Shown here in pieces: positions 42,544-51,500 of a stretch of 64,000 bases of DNA (the first letter of the stretch is position 1; each line of letters starts with the position of its first letter). The notes beneath the pieces are model-generated. The model did not search any database, was not told the origin of the DNA, and was given only the letters and a program-made list of their open reading frames with translations. Both the position numbers and the translations under genes were made by a program. This DNA comes from Rothia kristinae NBRC 15354 (lineage in GTDB: Bacteria > Actinomycetota > Actinomycetes > Actinomycetales > Micrococcaceae): contig NZ_BCSM01000011.1 in NCBI RefSeq assembly GCF_001570865.1, positions 1 to 64,000 on the forward strand, written 5' to 3'.

Positions 42544-42608
42544 TTCGGGCCGGGTTCGTCGCTTCGGGACGGGTTATTCCGGTCCCGAAACGACGAACCC
42601 GTCCCGAA
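42544..42608. repeat. 65-bp palindromic element, copy B
   Basis: TTCGGGCCGGGTTCGTCG mirrors CGACGAACCCGTCCCGAA around an inner TTCGGGACGGG/CCGGTCCCGAA pair. It differs from copy A (27281) at a few positions only. Again it sits between convergent genes, 24 nt after the HNH stop and 29 nt before the end of the nitrilase-family gene. Confidence 0.8.
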
Positions 42609-42637
42609 CCGATCTGATCAGGGCCGGGCCGGGCCGG

Positions 42638-43450
42638 TCAGTAGCCCAGGCGGGCGTTCTCCAGCACGGGCAGAGCCTGCCGGGCCCGGGGCACCACGTC
42701 CAGATCCAGATCCACGATCTCCAGGTGCTCCCCGCCGTCCAGCTGCGCCAGGGCTTCTCCGAACGGGTCCGCGACGACGGAGTGCCCCACACCCGTGGGC
42801 GCGCCCTCCGGCACCGCGGCGCCGGTGACGGCCGGGTCCGCCTGGCCCACCGCGAGCACGATCGTGTTGCTGTCCAGGGCACGGGCCCGAGTCAGGATCT
42901 CCCACTGCCGGACCTTGCCCCCGCCGGCACCCCAGGAGGCCGCACACACGATGACCTCGGCCCCGGCGCGAGAGAGCTCAGCGAACAGCTTGGGGAAGCG
43001 CACGTCGTAGCACAGGGCCAGCCCCACCCGGTGCCCGGCGACGCTGAGCACCACGGGCTCCCGACCCGCAGCCACGGTGTCCGACTCGCGGAACCCGAAG
43101 GCGTCGTAGAGGTGGATCTTCGCGTAGTCGAAGCGCTCGCCCTCGGGGGTGTACGCCGCCAGCACGTTGCGCACCCGGGGGCTACCGGACCCGGCCGGAG
43201 CCTCCTCGAACTCCCCCGCCACGATGGTGATCTCCCGCTCGGCGGCCAGCCACATCAGCTCGGTCTTCCAGTGCTCGGCATGCTCCCGGGCCGCACCCAG
43301 CAGGTCGTGGCCGAACCCGATCATCGTGGCTTCCGGGAAGACGACGAGCTGCGCACCGGCGGCCGCGGCGCGCTCGGTGTGCTCGCGGACCAGGGCGAGA
43401 TTCCCCGCGACGTCGGCGGTGGTGCTGATCTGGGCGATGGCGGCTCTCAT
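42638..43450 (-). CDS. Carbon-nitrogen hydrolase (nitrilase superfamily)
   Basis: 270-residue amidase-type hydrolase with the full catalytic triad: Glu40 in FPEATM, Lys111 in YAKIHLYDAFGF, Cys147 in ALCYDVRFP. The Nit2/omega-amidase-like branch fits best (short single domain, KIHLYDAFGFRES, CYDVRFPKLF). It may hydrolyse omega-amides such as alpha-ketoglutaramate or deaminated glutathione; which one is inference. ATG 43450 has no strong ribosome site. Divergent from the glycosyltransferase-like gene. Confidence 0.88.
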   Translation of the reverse strand: MRAAIAQISTTADVAGNLALVREHTERAAAAGAQLVVFPEATMIGFGHDLLGAAREHAEHWKTELMWLAAEREITIVAGEFEEAPAGSGSPRVRNVLAAYTPEGERFDYAKIHLYDAFGFRESDTVAAGREPVVLSVAGHRVGLALCYDVRFPKLFAELSRAGAEVIVCAASWGAGGGKVRQWEILTRARALDSNTIVLAVGQADPAVTGAAVPEGAPTGVGHSVVADPFGEALAQLDGGEHLEIVDLDLDVVPRARQALPVLENARLGY

Positions 43451-43582
43451 GCCTCCACCCTGCCACGTCCGTCCGGGACCCGCGCACAGGGGCCGGGACC
43501 GGCCCCCGAGGCATGACGCCCGGGACTGGATCCCCGGGCCGGGCAGCGGGCACGGCACAGAATCCGCACAGCGACCCTCCGA

Positions 43583-43588
43583 TAGACT
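43583..43588 (+). promoter_or_regulatory. -10 hexamer TAGACT before polysaccharide genes
   Basis: TAGACT 135 nt before the start at 43723, identical to the hexamers in front of purS and the P-type ATPase gene. No good -35. The leader of about 130 nt shows no clear structure. Confidence 0.4.
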
Positions 43589-43722
43589 CGCCCGAGGCGC
43601 ACCGATGCCCGCACCCCGGTTACGCCCGGGCCGCAGACCCCCACGGGCGGCCCCGGAGCGCCTCCGGGGCGGACGCGGAAGCACCCGGACCATCGCACCC
43701 CATTCGCACCAGGACACACACT

Positions 43723-44874
43723 GTGGACATCCAGAACCACTTCTACGGCCACTCCGCCGCCTACGCCGCCCACGCGGGCCTGTCGGCACCACGCCACATC
43801 GCCGGTCTGGTGCAGCACGGGTGGACGCCCACCTCCCCGGTGCGCAGCCACTTCACGGAGCTGACCTCCGCCGCACCAGCCGGAGGGCTGTTCGTGTGGT
43901 CCCACGGTTCCCGGGCCTGGGATCCCGCACGGGATGAGGAGGAGACCGGATACCGGAGCACAGCCATCGGGGCGCCGTTCCTGTACCTGGCGGACCAGGT
44001 GCGCGCCCGCGGGGCGATGCCGGAGCGCACGATCCCCACCGTCGTCGTCCCCTTCCACGGCTCCAAGATCTTCCAGCTGGAAGGCGACCAGTCCGTGTAC
44101 GCCCGCCAGGTCTACGAGAAGGAGGGCCCGGCCGTGGTCTGCCTCCACGTGGATGACATGGAGCACGAGGAGATCGTGCGCGCCTGGACCGACGCCGGGC
44201 ACCGGGTGACCACCTGCGGTCAGCGCCGGGACCCGGAGTTCCTCTCCCGCAACCTGTGGCTGCTGGCCTCCGCACGCAAGGTGGTCACCAACCGGGTGGC
44301 CACGGCCTCGTTCTACGCCGCAGCCCTGGGCACCCCCGTGCACACCTACGGGCCCTTCTACTCCGTGCGCAACGCCGCCGCGACGGATCCTGACGAGGCC
44401 GCGATGCGCGCCATGTTCCCGGAGTTCTTCGCCGAGCAGCCGGACCAGGAGGCGCTGCGGCGGATCGCCGAGGTGGAGCTCGGCCGCCCCTGGATGCGCC
44501 GCCCCGAGGAGCTGACGCGCCTGCTCGGCTGGGACGGGTCCACCCTGCGCCCGGCGCTGCAGTACTGGCTGACCGGGCCGGTGGACAAGGCCCTGAAGGT
44601 CCTGGGACTGCGGACCAGCGCGGTCACGACCCCGCAGAGCCCCACCCACGACGGGCAGGCATCGGACCCGACCCCCGCTCCGGCGGTCCCGAACCGGACG
44701 GAGCCGAACGCGGGCGGGGAGCCGGCGGAGCCGAGCGCCGGCCCGAAGCCGCACCCCCTGGCGTTCCTGCGCCACCCGCTGCAGCATCTGCCCGAGCGCC
44801 TGCCCCGGAGCACCTACCCGCAGGCCGTGGCGCCTGGCATTGAGGACGCCCCGGCGGGGAGCCGCCGGGCATGA
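43723..44874 (+). CDS. Glycosyltransferase-like protein, probably surface polysaccharide
   Basis: 383 residues. The body (DIQNHFYGHSAAYAAHAG..., VVVPFHGSKIFQLEGDQSVYARQV, VVCLHVDDMEHEEIVRAWTDAGHRVTTCGQ, LWLLASARKVVTNRVATASFYAAALGTPVHTYGPFYSV) has the alternating strand-helix pattern of a GT-B C-terminal domain or sugar epimerase-like fold; the last part resembles the nucleotide-sugar site where a glycosyltransferase binds its donor. I cannot assign a family with certainty. The last 100 residues are Pro/Glu-rich linker plus a short basic segment. It overlaps the flippase gene by 4 nt (ATGA), so the pair probably makes and exports a glycan. GTG 43723 has only a weak AGGAC upstream. Confidence 0.65.
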   Translation: MDIQNHFYGHSAAYAAHAGLSAPRHIAGLVQHGWTPTSPVRSHFTELTSAAPAGGLFVWSHGSRAWDPARDEEETGYRSTAIGAPFLYLADQVRARGAMPERTIPTVVVPFHGSKIFQLEGDQSVYARQVYEKEGPAVVCLHVDDMEHEEIVRAWTDAGHRVTTCGQRRDPEFLSRNLWLLASARKVVTNRVATASFYAAALGTPVHTYGPFYSVRNAAATDPDEAAMRAMFPEFFAEQPDQEALRRIAEVELGRPWMRRPEELTRLLGWDGSTLRPALQYWLTGPVDKALKVLGLRTSAVTTPQSPTHDGQASDPTPAPAVPNRTEPNAGGEPAEPSAGPKPHPLAFLRHPLQHLPERLPRSTYPQAVAPGIEDAPAGSRRA

Positions 44875-46301
44875 GCCGCACCCCGCCCTGGGCCGAGCCC
44901 GCCCCGGAGCCCGCCGAACCCCTCGGCGTCCCGGGCCCGGTGGGTCCCGTCCAGCCGTCGAGCCCGCAGCCCCGGACCGCGCAGACCACCCCCGTCGGGT
45001 CCCCGCGCCGGGGCCTCCCCCCGCGGGTGGTGCCGTACCTGTACCTCATCGCCTCGGCGGTGCAGGGCATGGCCGCGGTGCTCGTGCAGCCGTTCTCCAT
45101 CCACCTGTTCGGCGGGGTCCGCTCCCCCGGGTGGAACTCCGCCTCCTTCGCGATCTCGGTGATGCAGGTGGGCCTCGTCGCCTTCTCCGCGGGCTTCCCG
45201 CTGGCCATCACCCGCGCCTGGCTGGAACCCGGCGACGGTCCCCGCAACGCCCGAGCGATCAACGGCTTCAACGTGCTGCTCGCGGTGCTCGGCGGCGCCC
45301 TCGGACTCGGCATCGCCGCCCTGGCCGGCGCCCCTGCCTACCTGCTGGCCTCGATCTGGTCCATGGCGGCCCTGGCCGTCGTGGTCGCCGCCCAGGCCCA
45401 GCTGCGCGCCCAGGCCCGCCCCCTGACCTTCGCGGCCCTGGCCGCCGGCTCCTCGCTGATCGCCCACCTGTTCGGTCTCACCGCCATCGCCCTGTTCGGC
45501 GCCCATGCCGCGGTGTTCATGGGCGGCTTCGCCGTCTCCACGACCCTCACGGCCCTCGCCGGGATCCTCCTGACCCGCCCCACCGCACCGCAGAGGGCAT
45601 GGGGTGCGGTGAAGACAGCGGTGGTGGCCGGGGCGCCCCTGCTGCCGCACTCCTTCGCGATCATCCTGCTGATGCAGGGCGACTCCATCCTGCTCAAGCG
45701 CCTGGCCTCCCCCGGGGAGACCGGGGTCTACCTGGCCGCGCTCGTCTTCGCCCAGGGGCCCATCGCGGTGCTAGCCGGACTGAACAACGCCTGGTCCGCG
45801 ACCGTCCTGAAGGCCTCCCACGGGGACCCGGCCGAGTTCGAGCGGATCTCCCGGTCCACCCTGCGCACCGCGACCCGGCTCGGAGCGCTGATGGCGGTGC
45901 TCGGGTCCATCGGCGCGCCCCTGGGGATCCTCGTGCTGGCCCAGGGCAACCCGGACACCACCCGCGTGGCCGTCGTCCTGCCGGTGCTGGGCATCGGCTA
46001 CGCCCTGTACCTGGTCTCCACCAACATCCTGTTCGGGCGGCTGCGCACCACCGCGTTCTACTGGGTGACCCCGGCCGTCGTCGTGCTCGCCGCCGCGGCC
46101 GCCGCCTGGCCGGCCTCCCGCGACGCCCTGGTGGGGGTCGCGTGGGCGAAGGTCGCGGCCTTCACTCTGCTGGGTCTGGCCTATGCGTGGAACGCCCGCA
46201 AGGACGTCGCTCTGCCGATGCTGCGCACCGTGGGGCTGGTGGCCGCAGCGGGGCTCGTCGCCGCCGCAGTCCTCGCCGTCTACACGCTGCTGCTGGCCTG
46301 A
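44871..46301 (+). CDS. Polysaccharide flippase-like membrane protein (Wzx/MATE type)
   Basis: 476 residues with a Pro-rich cytoplasmic lead (about 55 residues) and about 12 to 14 hydrophobic helices. Features such as FPLAITRAWLEPGD, SFAIILLMQGDSILLKRLASPGETGVYLAALVFAQGPIAVLAGLNNAWSATVLKA (about 264-318) match the oligosaccharide flippase/polysaccharide transport group, in which a Wzx-like protein moves lipid-linked glycan across the membrane. Translation is coupled to the preceding glycosyltransferase-like gene. No other polysaccharide genes are nearby, so the pathway must be completed elsewhere. Confidence 0.78.
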   Translation: MSRTPPWAEPAPEPAEPLGVPGPVGPVQPSSPQPRTAQTTPVGSPRRGLPPRVVPYLYLIASAVQGMAAVLVQPFSIHLFGGVRSPGWNSASFAISVMQVGLVAFSAGFPLAITRAWLEPGDGPRNARAINGFNVLLAVLGGALGLGIAALAGAPAYLLASIWSMAALAVVVAAQAQLRAQARPLTFAALAAGSSLIAHLFGLTAIALFGAHAAVFMGGFAVSTTLTALAGILLTRPTAPQRAWGAVKTAVVAGAPLLPHSFAIILLMQGDSILLKRLASPGETGVYLAALVFAQGPIAVLAGLNNAWSATVLKASHGDPAEFERISRSTLRTATRLGALMAVLGSIGAPLGILVLAQGNPDTTRVAVVLPVLGIGYALYLVSTNILFGRLRTTAFYWVTPAVVVLAAAAAAWPASRDALVGVAWAKVAAFTLLGLAYAWNARKDVALPMLRTVGLVAAAGLVAAAVLAVYTLLLA

Positions 46302-46334
46302 ACCGGGCACCGGGACCAGCCCCGGCCCACCCAC

Positions 46335-47156
46335 TCAGTCCAGCAGGGATTCCAGGACGACGGCCGCGCCGTCCTCGTACACGCTGGGCGCCACCTCGTC
46401 GGCCACCGCCCGCACGCCCTGCGCGGCCTGGCCCATCGCGACCCCGCGCCCGGCCCACGTGAGCATCTCGACGTCGTTGAAGCCGTCCCCCACCGCGACG
46501 GTGCGCTCGCGCGGGATGCCCAGCCGCGAGCGGATCTGCTCCAGCGCGGAGGCCTTGGACACCCCGTGCGCGGCCACATCCAGCCACGGCGTCCACCCCA
46601 CCGCGTAGGCGACCCCGTGCAGCCCGGCCCGCTCGATCGCCTCGGTGAAGTCCTCCAGGTCCAGCTCCTCGGAGAAGACCACCACGCGCACCGCGGACAT
46701 GCTCGCCAGCTCCTCGAAGCCCACCACCCGGGCGGGCGCGCCGAAGCTGGCGTCGTGCACCGGGACCGTGGACCAGAACGCCCCCTCGGCGGTCTCCAGG
46801 GCGAAGCGAGCCCCCGGCACGGCCTCGCGCAGGGTGCGCAGGGCCGGTTCGGGGCGGAACTCGGCGGCGTCGATCACCGCGTACCCGCCGGGGGCCTCGG
46901 CGTCGATGCGCAGGGTGATCCCGCCGTTGGAGGCCACCGCGTAGCCGCGGGTGATCCCGGCCAGCTCCACCACGGGCAGGGCCGCGGCCCGGGAGCGCCC
47001 GGTGGCGATGACCACGTGGTGTCCGGCCGCGACCACCGCCTGCACGGCCCGGCGCACCCGGGCGGACATCGCGCCGTCGTGATCCACCAGGGTGCCGTCC
47101 ACGTCCAGGGCCACCAGGTGGGGTCCCGACGCCGGGCTTCGGGGCGCGGAGGTCAC
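46335..47156 (-). CDS. HAD-family phosphatase (Cof type)
   Basis: 273 residues. Motif [14 protein letters not shown] (about 15-27), motif II IATGRS (about 49-54), and motif [23 protein letters not shown]...[24 protein letters not shown] (about 199-238) define a HAD-IIB (Cof-like) phosphatase of sugar phosphates or nucleotides. GTG 47156 overlaps the serS stop by 4 nt (GTGA), so it is translated after serS from the same mRNA. Substrate unknown. Confidence 0.9.
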   Translation of the reverse strand: MTSAPRSPASGPHLVALDVDGTLVDHDGAMSARVRRAVQAVVAAGHHVVIATGRSRAAALPVVELAGITRGYAVASNGGITLRIDAEAPGGYAVIDAAEFRPEPALRTLREAVPGARFALETAEGAFWSTVPVHDASFGAPARVVGFEELASMSAVRVVVFSEELDLEDFTEAIERAGLHGVAYAVGWTPWLDVAAHGVSKASALEQIRSRLGIPRERTVAVGDGFNDVEMLTWAGRGVAMGQAAQGVRAVADEVAPSVYEDGAAVVLESLLD

Positions 47157-48487
47157 CGGCTCCCGGCCTCGCGCACCGCCGGGATGACCTCCAGGCCGCC
47201 CAGGTAGGGGCGCAGCGCCTCCGGGATGCGCACGGAGCCGTCCGCCTGCTGATGGGTCTCCAGGATCGCCACCAGCCAGCGGGTCGTGGCGAGGGTCCCG
47301 TTGAGGGTCGCGACCATGCGGGTCCCGCCTTTCTTCCCCTCCGCGCCCTCGGGGGTGCGCTCGCGGATGTTCAGGCGCCGGGCCTGGTAGGTGGTGCAGT
47401 TGGAGGTGGAGGTCAGCTCGCGGTACGTGCCCTGGGTGGGCACCCACGCCTCGCAGTCGAACTTGCGGGCCGCGGAGGAGCCGAGGTCCCCGGCGGCGGT
47501 GTCGATGACGCGGTAGGACAGCTCGCACAGGCCGAGCATCTCCTCCTCCCAGGCGAGCATCTGGGCGTGCATCGCCTCGGCGTCCTCCACCCGGGCGTAG
47601 ACGAACATCTCCGCTTTGTTGAACTGGTGCACGCGGATGATGCCGCGGGTGTCCTTGCCCGCGGACCCGGCTTCGCGCCGGTAGCAGGTGGACCAGCCCA
47701 GGTACTTCAGGGGCCCGTCGGACAGGTCGATGATCTCGTCCGCGTGGTACCCGGCGATCGCGACCTCGGAGGTGCCCACCAGGTAGAGGTCATCGCGCTC
47801 GAGGCGGTAGATCTCGTCGTCGTGCTTGACGTTGAAGCCGGTGCCGGCCATGGTCTCCGGGCGCACCAGGGTGGGGGTGGTGAGCATGGTGAAGCCGCGT
47901 CGGCTCGCGTAGTCCAGGGCCATGGTGAGCAGGGCCTGCTCCAGGCGGGCCACGTGGCCTTTGAGGAAGTAGAAGCGGGCCCCGGAGACCTTGGCGCCGC
48001 GGGCCATGTCGATGCCGTCCACGATCTCGCCGATCTCCAGGTGGTCCCGGGGGGCGAACCCCTCGGCCTCGAAGTCTCGCGGCTGTCCGACGGTCTTGAC
48101 GACCTCGAAGTCCTCCTCGCCGCCGGTGGGCACCCCGTCGATGATGAGGTTCTCCATGCGGGAGGTCAGCTCGTCCTGGTCCCGCTGGGCCTGCTCGGCG
48201 CGGGCCTCGGCCTCCTTGACCTGACCGGCCAGCTGGGCCGCCTGGGCCTTGGCCTGCTCGAAGGCGCCCTGCTGGGAGGGGTCCTTCTTCGCGGCCCCGG
48301 CGAGCCGGCCGATGTCCTTGCTGGCGGCCTTCTGCTCGGCGCGCAGGGACTCGAACTCGCTGATGGCCTGCCGACGGGAGGCGTCGGCCTCCAGGATGCG
48401 GTCCACCAGCTCGACGTCGGCCTGGCGGGCGCGCTGGGAGGCTCGGAAGAGGTCGGGGTTCTCACGCAGAAGACTGAGGTCGATCAC
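47153..48487 (-). CDS. serS: Seryl-tRNA synthetase
   Basis: 444 residues (family about 420-440). It charges tRNA-Ser with serine. The N-terminal coiled-coil arm is residues about 27-107 (charged heptads [19 protein letters not shown]...). Class II motif 2 is [28 protein letters not shown] (about 263-290) and motif 3 [33 protein letters not shown] (about 399-431). GTG 48487 is leaderless: TAGGTT (minus strand, 48494-48499) ends 6 nt before it. It leads a two-gene operon with the HAD phosphatase and is divergent from the kinase gene. Confidence 0.97.
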   Translation of the reverse strand: MIDLSLLRENPDLFRASQRARQADVELVDRILEADASRRQAISEFESLRAEQKAASKDIGRLAGAAKKDPSQQGAFEQAKAQAAQLAGQVKEAEARAEQAQRDQDELTSRMENLIIDGVPTGGEEDFEVVKTVGQPRDFEAEGFAPRDHLEIGEIVDGIDMARGAKVSGARFYFLKGHVARLEQALLTMALDYASRRGFTMLTTPTLVRPETMAGTGFNVKHDDEIYRLERDDLYLVGTSEVAIAGYHADEIIDLSDGPLKYLGWSTCYRREAGSAGKDTRGIIRVHQFNKAEMFVYARVEDAEAMHAQMLAWEEEMLGLCELSYRVIDTAAGDLGSSAARKFDCEAWVPTQGTYRELTSTSNCTTYQARRLNIRERTPEGAEGKKGGTRMVATLNGTLATTRWLVAILETHQQADGSVRIPEALRPYLGGLEVIPAVREAGSR

Positions 48488-48620
48488 GCCCCCAACCTAC
48501 CGCACGGCCGTCCGCGTCGAGCGGCCTCCCCCGGGGCCGGCTCTGCCGCTCTCGGCGACAGGTCCCGCCGGCGAGGGGCAGGCCGCCCCTTCCGCTCGCC
48601 CCTCACGTAGCCTGGGAGAC

Positions 48621-49679
48621 ATGACTCGACCTTCCAGGCTCCTGGCCGCCGCGGGCCTCGCCGTGTTCGGCGGCGCCGCGGCCGCCAGCATCACCGCGGC
48701 CTGGCTGCGCAGCTCCCCCCTGCCCCCGGCGATCGCCGCCCCGGACCGGCCCCCGCTCACGCCGGGGCCCCCGCGGCGGGTCGGCGTCGTCGTCAATCCG
48801 GCCAAGCACGGGGCGCGGGAGGCCCTCGACGTCGTGCGATCGTCGCTGCGCCGGGCCGGCTGGGAAGAGCCCCGGGTCTACGAGACCACCGTGGAGGACC
48901 CCGGTGCCGGTCAGGTGAGCGCAGCCCTGGCCGACGGGTGCGAGCTCGTGCTGGCCATGGGCGGGGACGGCACCGTGCGCCAGGTCGCCGCGGAGCTGGC
49001 GGGAACCGAGAAGACCCTCGGCATCGTCCCCCTGGGCACCGGGAACCTGCTGGCCCGCAACCTGGAGCTGCCCTTCACCGACCCGGCCGGCTGCGTGCAG
49101 ATCGCCCTGCACGGGCACCCGCACCGCATCGACCTCATCGGCATCCGCGCCGAGCTGGCCGAGGGGGAGGCAGTGCGGCAGCGCTTCACCGTGATGGGCG
49201 GGGCCGGATTCGACGCCCAGATCATGACCGACACCCGGGATCGCCTGAAAGCCCGCATCGGCTGGATCGCGTACGTGGAGGCCGGGATGCGCAACCTCGT
49301 GGCCCGCCGCCACTCCGTGAGCATCACCGTGGACGACGCCGCCCCCGTGCACCGCAAGACCCGATCGGTGATCGTCGCCAACACCGGGGATCTCACCGCC
49401 GGGATCCGCCTGGCCGAGGCCTCCCGGCTGGACGACGCCCGCCTGGAGGCCATCGTGCTCACCCCCCGCAGCCTGCTGGACTGGGCCGCCCTGACCTGGC
49501 AGGTGATCTCCCGACGCCGCGGGCTGCTGCCGGTGATCGAGCACCTGCACGGGCGGCGGGTGCACGTGGACTTCCTGCACCACCCGCAGCCCATGGAGGT
49601 GGACGGGGACTACGTGGGCGAGGTCCGCGCCTTCACCGCCGAGGTCCAGCCCGGGGTGCTGCGGGTGCAGACCACCTGA
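48621..49679 (+). CDS. Diacylglycerol/lipid kinase
   Basis: 352 residues. The kinase motif GGDGT is at 114-118, with PLGTGNLLARNL near 136-147 (DAGK catalytic domain) and a C-terminal TAGIRLAEASRLDDARLEAIVLTPRS beta-sandwich segment. An N-terminal hydrophobic helix (about 7-27) anchors it in the membrane. It phosphorylates diacylglycerol or another lipid alcohol with ATP. ATG 48621 has TAGCCT 7 nt upstream, a leaderless promoter; divergent from serS. Confidence 0.9.
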   Translation: MTRPSRLLAAAGLAVFGGAAAASITAAWLRSSPLPPAIAAPDRPPLTPGPPRRVGVVVNPAKHGAREALDVVRSSLRRAGWEEPRVYETTVEDPGAGQVSAALADGCELVLAMGGDGTVRQVAAELAGTEKTLGIVPLGTGNLLARNLELPFTDPAGCVQIALHGHPHRIDLIGIRAELAEGEAVRQRFTVMGGAGFDAQIMTDTRDRLKARIGWIAYVEAGMRNLVARRHSVSITVDDAAPVHRKTRSVIVANTGDLTAGIRLAEASRLDDARLEAIVLTPRSLLDWAALTWQVISRRRGLLPVIEHLHGRRVHVDFLHHPQPMEVDGDYVGEVRAFTAEVQPGVLRVQTT

Positions 49680-49780
49680 ACCGGCCCCGCGCACGGCGTC
49701 AGGACGTCATCGGGCGCCACCCGGCCGGGCGGAGGACTACGCTGGACGCGCATTCGCCGCCACCGTCGAAAGGAATCCCC

Positions 49781-51481
49781 GTGGGCACCCCGTCCGCCGC
49801 CGCCGCGCTCGAGCAGTTCCGCAGCATCATGGGCACCCAGCACGTGCTCACCTCCGAACGCCGCACCGCCCCCTATGCCCGCGGCAACCGCTACGGGTCC
49901 GGGAAGGTGCTGGCCGTGCTCAGGCCCGGCACCCTCGTCCAGATGTGGCAGGCCCTGCAGGTCTGCCTGGACCACGACATCGCCATCATCAACCAGGCCG
50001 CCAACACCGGGGTCACGGGCGGGTCTTCCCCTGCCGCGCAGGACTACGACCGCGACCTCGTGATCATCTCCACCCTGCGGATCAACCAGATCCACCTGAT
50101 CAACGACAACCGCGAGGCCGTATGCCTGGCCGGGTCCACCCTCTACGAGCTGACCGCCAAGCTCACCCCGCTGGGCCGGGAGCCGCACTCGGTGATCGGC
50201 TCCAGCTCCATCGGCGCCTCCGTGGTCGGCGGCATCGCCAACAACTCCGGCGGCTCCCAGGTCCGCAAGGGGCCCGCCTACACCGAGCACGCCCTGTTCG
50301 CCCGGGTGGACGAGCACGGGAAGGCGCACCTGGTCAACCACCTCGGCATCGAACTGGGCGAGGACCCCGAGCACGTCCTGGAGCGCGCCCAGCGCGGGGA
50401 CTGGGACCCGGCGTCGGTCACCGCCCCGCCGGAGGACACCACCGGCACCGACTACGCCGAGCACGTCCGGCAGATCACGGACACCCCGGCCCGGTACAAC
50501 GCCAACCCCAAGTTCCTCTTCGAGGCCTCCGGCAGCGCCGGCAAGCTGATGATCTTCGCCGTGCGGGTGCGCACCTTCCCCCTGGAGAAGGACACCGCGA
50601 CCTTCTACATCGGCACGGACAGCCCCAAGACCCTGGAGGACCTGCGCCGGGAGATCCTCACCTCGGACCGGCGCCTGCCGATCTCCGGGGAGTACCTGGG
50701 CCGGGAGTCCTTCGACATGGCCCGGAAGTACGGCAAGGACACCTACGTGGCCCTGAAGTACGCCGGCAGCCGCACCCAAGTGCGGATGTTCGCCCTGAAG
50801 AACTGGGCCAACGGGGTGTTCGCCAAGCTGCCCGGCTTCGGCCCGACGACGGCGGACACCATCGCCCAGAAGCTGTTCGCCCTGCTGCCCGAGCAGGTCC
50901 CCGAGCGCCTGCGCGCCTTCCGCGACCGGTGGGAGCACCACCTGATCCTGGTGGTCAGCCACGACCAGCGGGAGGAGACCCAGCAGATGCTCACCGGGTT
51001 CTTCGCCCAGGACGGGCACGACGGCGGGTTCTTCCTGTGCGACCCCGCCGAGGCCGAGGCGGCCATGCTGCTGCGCTTCGGCGTGGCCAGCGCGACCAAC
51101 CGGATGTTCAACCTGCGCCGGGAGGAGTTCTCCGACTTCGCGAGCCTGGACGTGGCCCTGCGCCGGGACGACGAGGACTGGCTGGCGCAGATGCCGGAGG
51201 AGATCACCAAGGACATCGCGGAGAGCTGCTACCTCAGCCACTTCCTGTGCCACGTGGTGCACGCGGACCACATCATCCGCAAGGGGGTGGACGCCCCCAC
51301 GGTGAAGCAGAAGATGGTGGACTTCCTCGAGGCCCGCGGGGCGGTGCTGCCGGCCGAGCACAACTACGGCCGTGTCTACCACGCCCCGGACAGCCTCGTG
51401 GAGCACTACAGGTCCCTGGACCCGTGCAACGTGTTCAACCCCGGGGTGGCGATGACCTCCCCGAAGCGCAACTGGGCGTAG
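49781..51481 (+). CDS. dld: Quinone-dependent D-lactate dehydrogenase
   Basis: 566-residue FAD flavoprotein of the Dld type, membrane-associated, oxidising D-lactate to pyruvate and passing electrons to quinone. The FAD-binding part has INQAANTGVTGGSSPAAQDYDRDLVIIST (about 68-96) and GSSSIGASVVGGIANNSGGSQVRKGPAYTEHALFARV; ESCYLSHFLCHVVHADHIIRKG and the ending DPCNVFNPGVAMTSPKRNW match the specific Dld C-terminus. GTG 49781 has AAAGGA 7 nt upstream. The 101-nt region before it shows no clear promoter. It converges on pheA with a 19-nt gap. Confidence 0.94.
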   Translation: MGTPSAAAALEQFRSIMGTQHVLTSERRTAPYARGNRYGSGKVLAVLRPGTLVQMWQALQVCLDHDIAIINQAANTGVTGGSSPAAQDYDRDLVIISTLRINQIHLINDNREAVCLAGSTLYELTAKLTPLGREPHSVIGSSSIGASVVGGIANNSGGSQVRKGPAYTEHALFARVDEHGKAHLVNHLGIELGEDPEHVLERAQRGDWDPASVTAPPEDTTGTDYAEHVRQITDTPARYNANPKFLFEASGSAGKLMIFAVRVRTFPLEKDTATFYIGTDSPKTLEDLRREILTSDRRLPISGEYLGRESFDMARKYGKDTYVALKYAGSRTQVRMFALKNWANGVFAKLPGFGPTTADTIAQKLFALLPEQVPERLRAFRDRWEHHLILVVSHDQREETQQMLTGFFAQDGHDGGFFLCDPAEAEAAMLLRFGVASATNRMFNLRREEFSDFASLDVALRRDDEDWLAQMPEEITKDIAESCYLSHFLCHVVHADHIIRKGVDAPTVKQKMVDFLEARGAVLPAEHNYGRVYHAPDSLVEHYRSLDPCNVFNPGVAMTSPKRNWA

Positions 51482-51500
51482 CCGTCGGCCGGGTCGCGGC

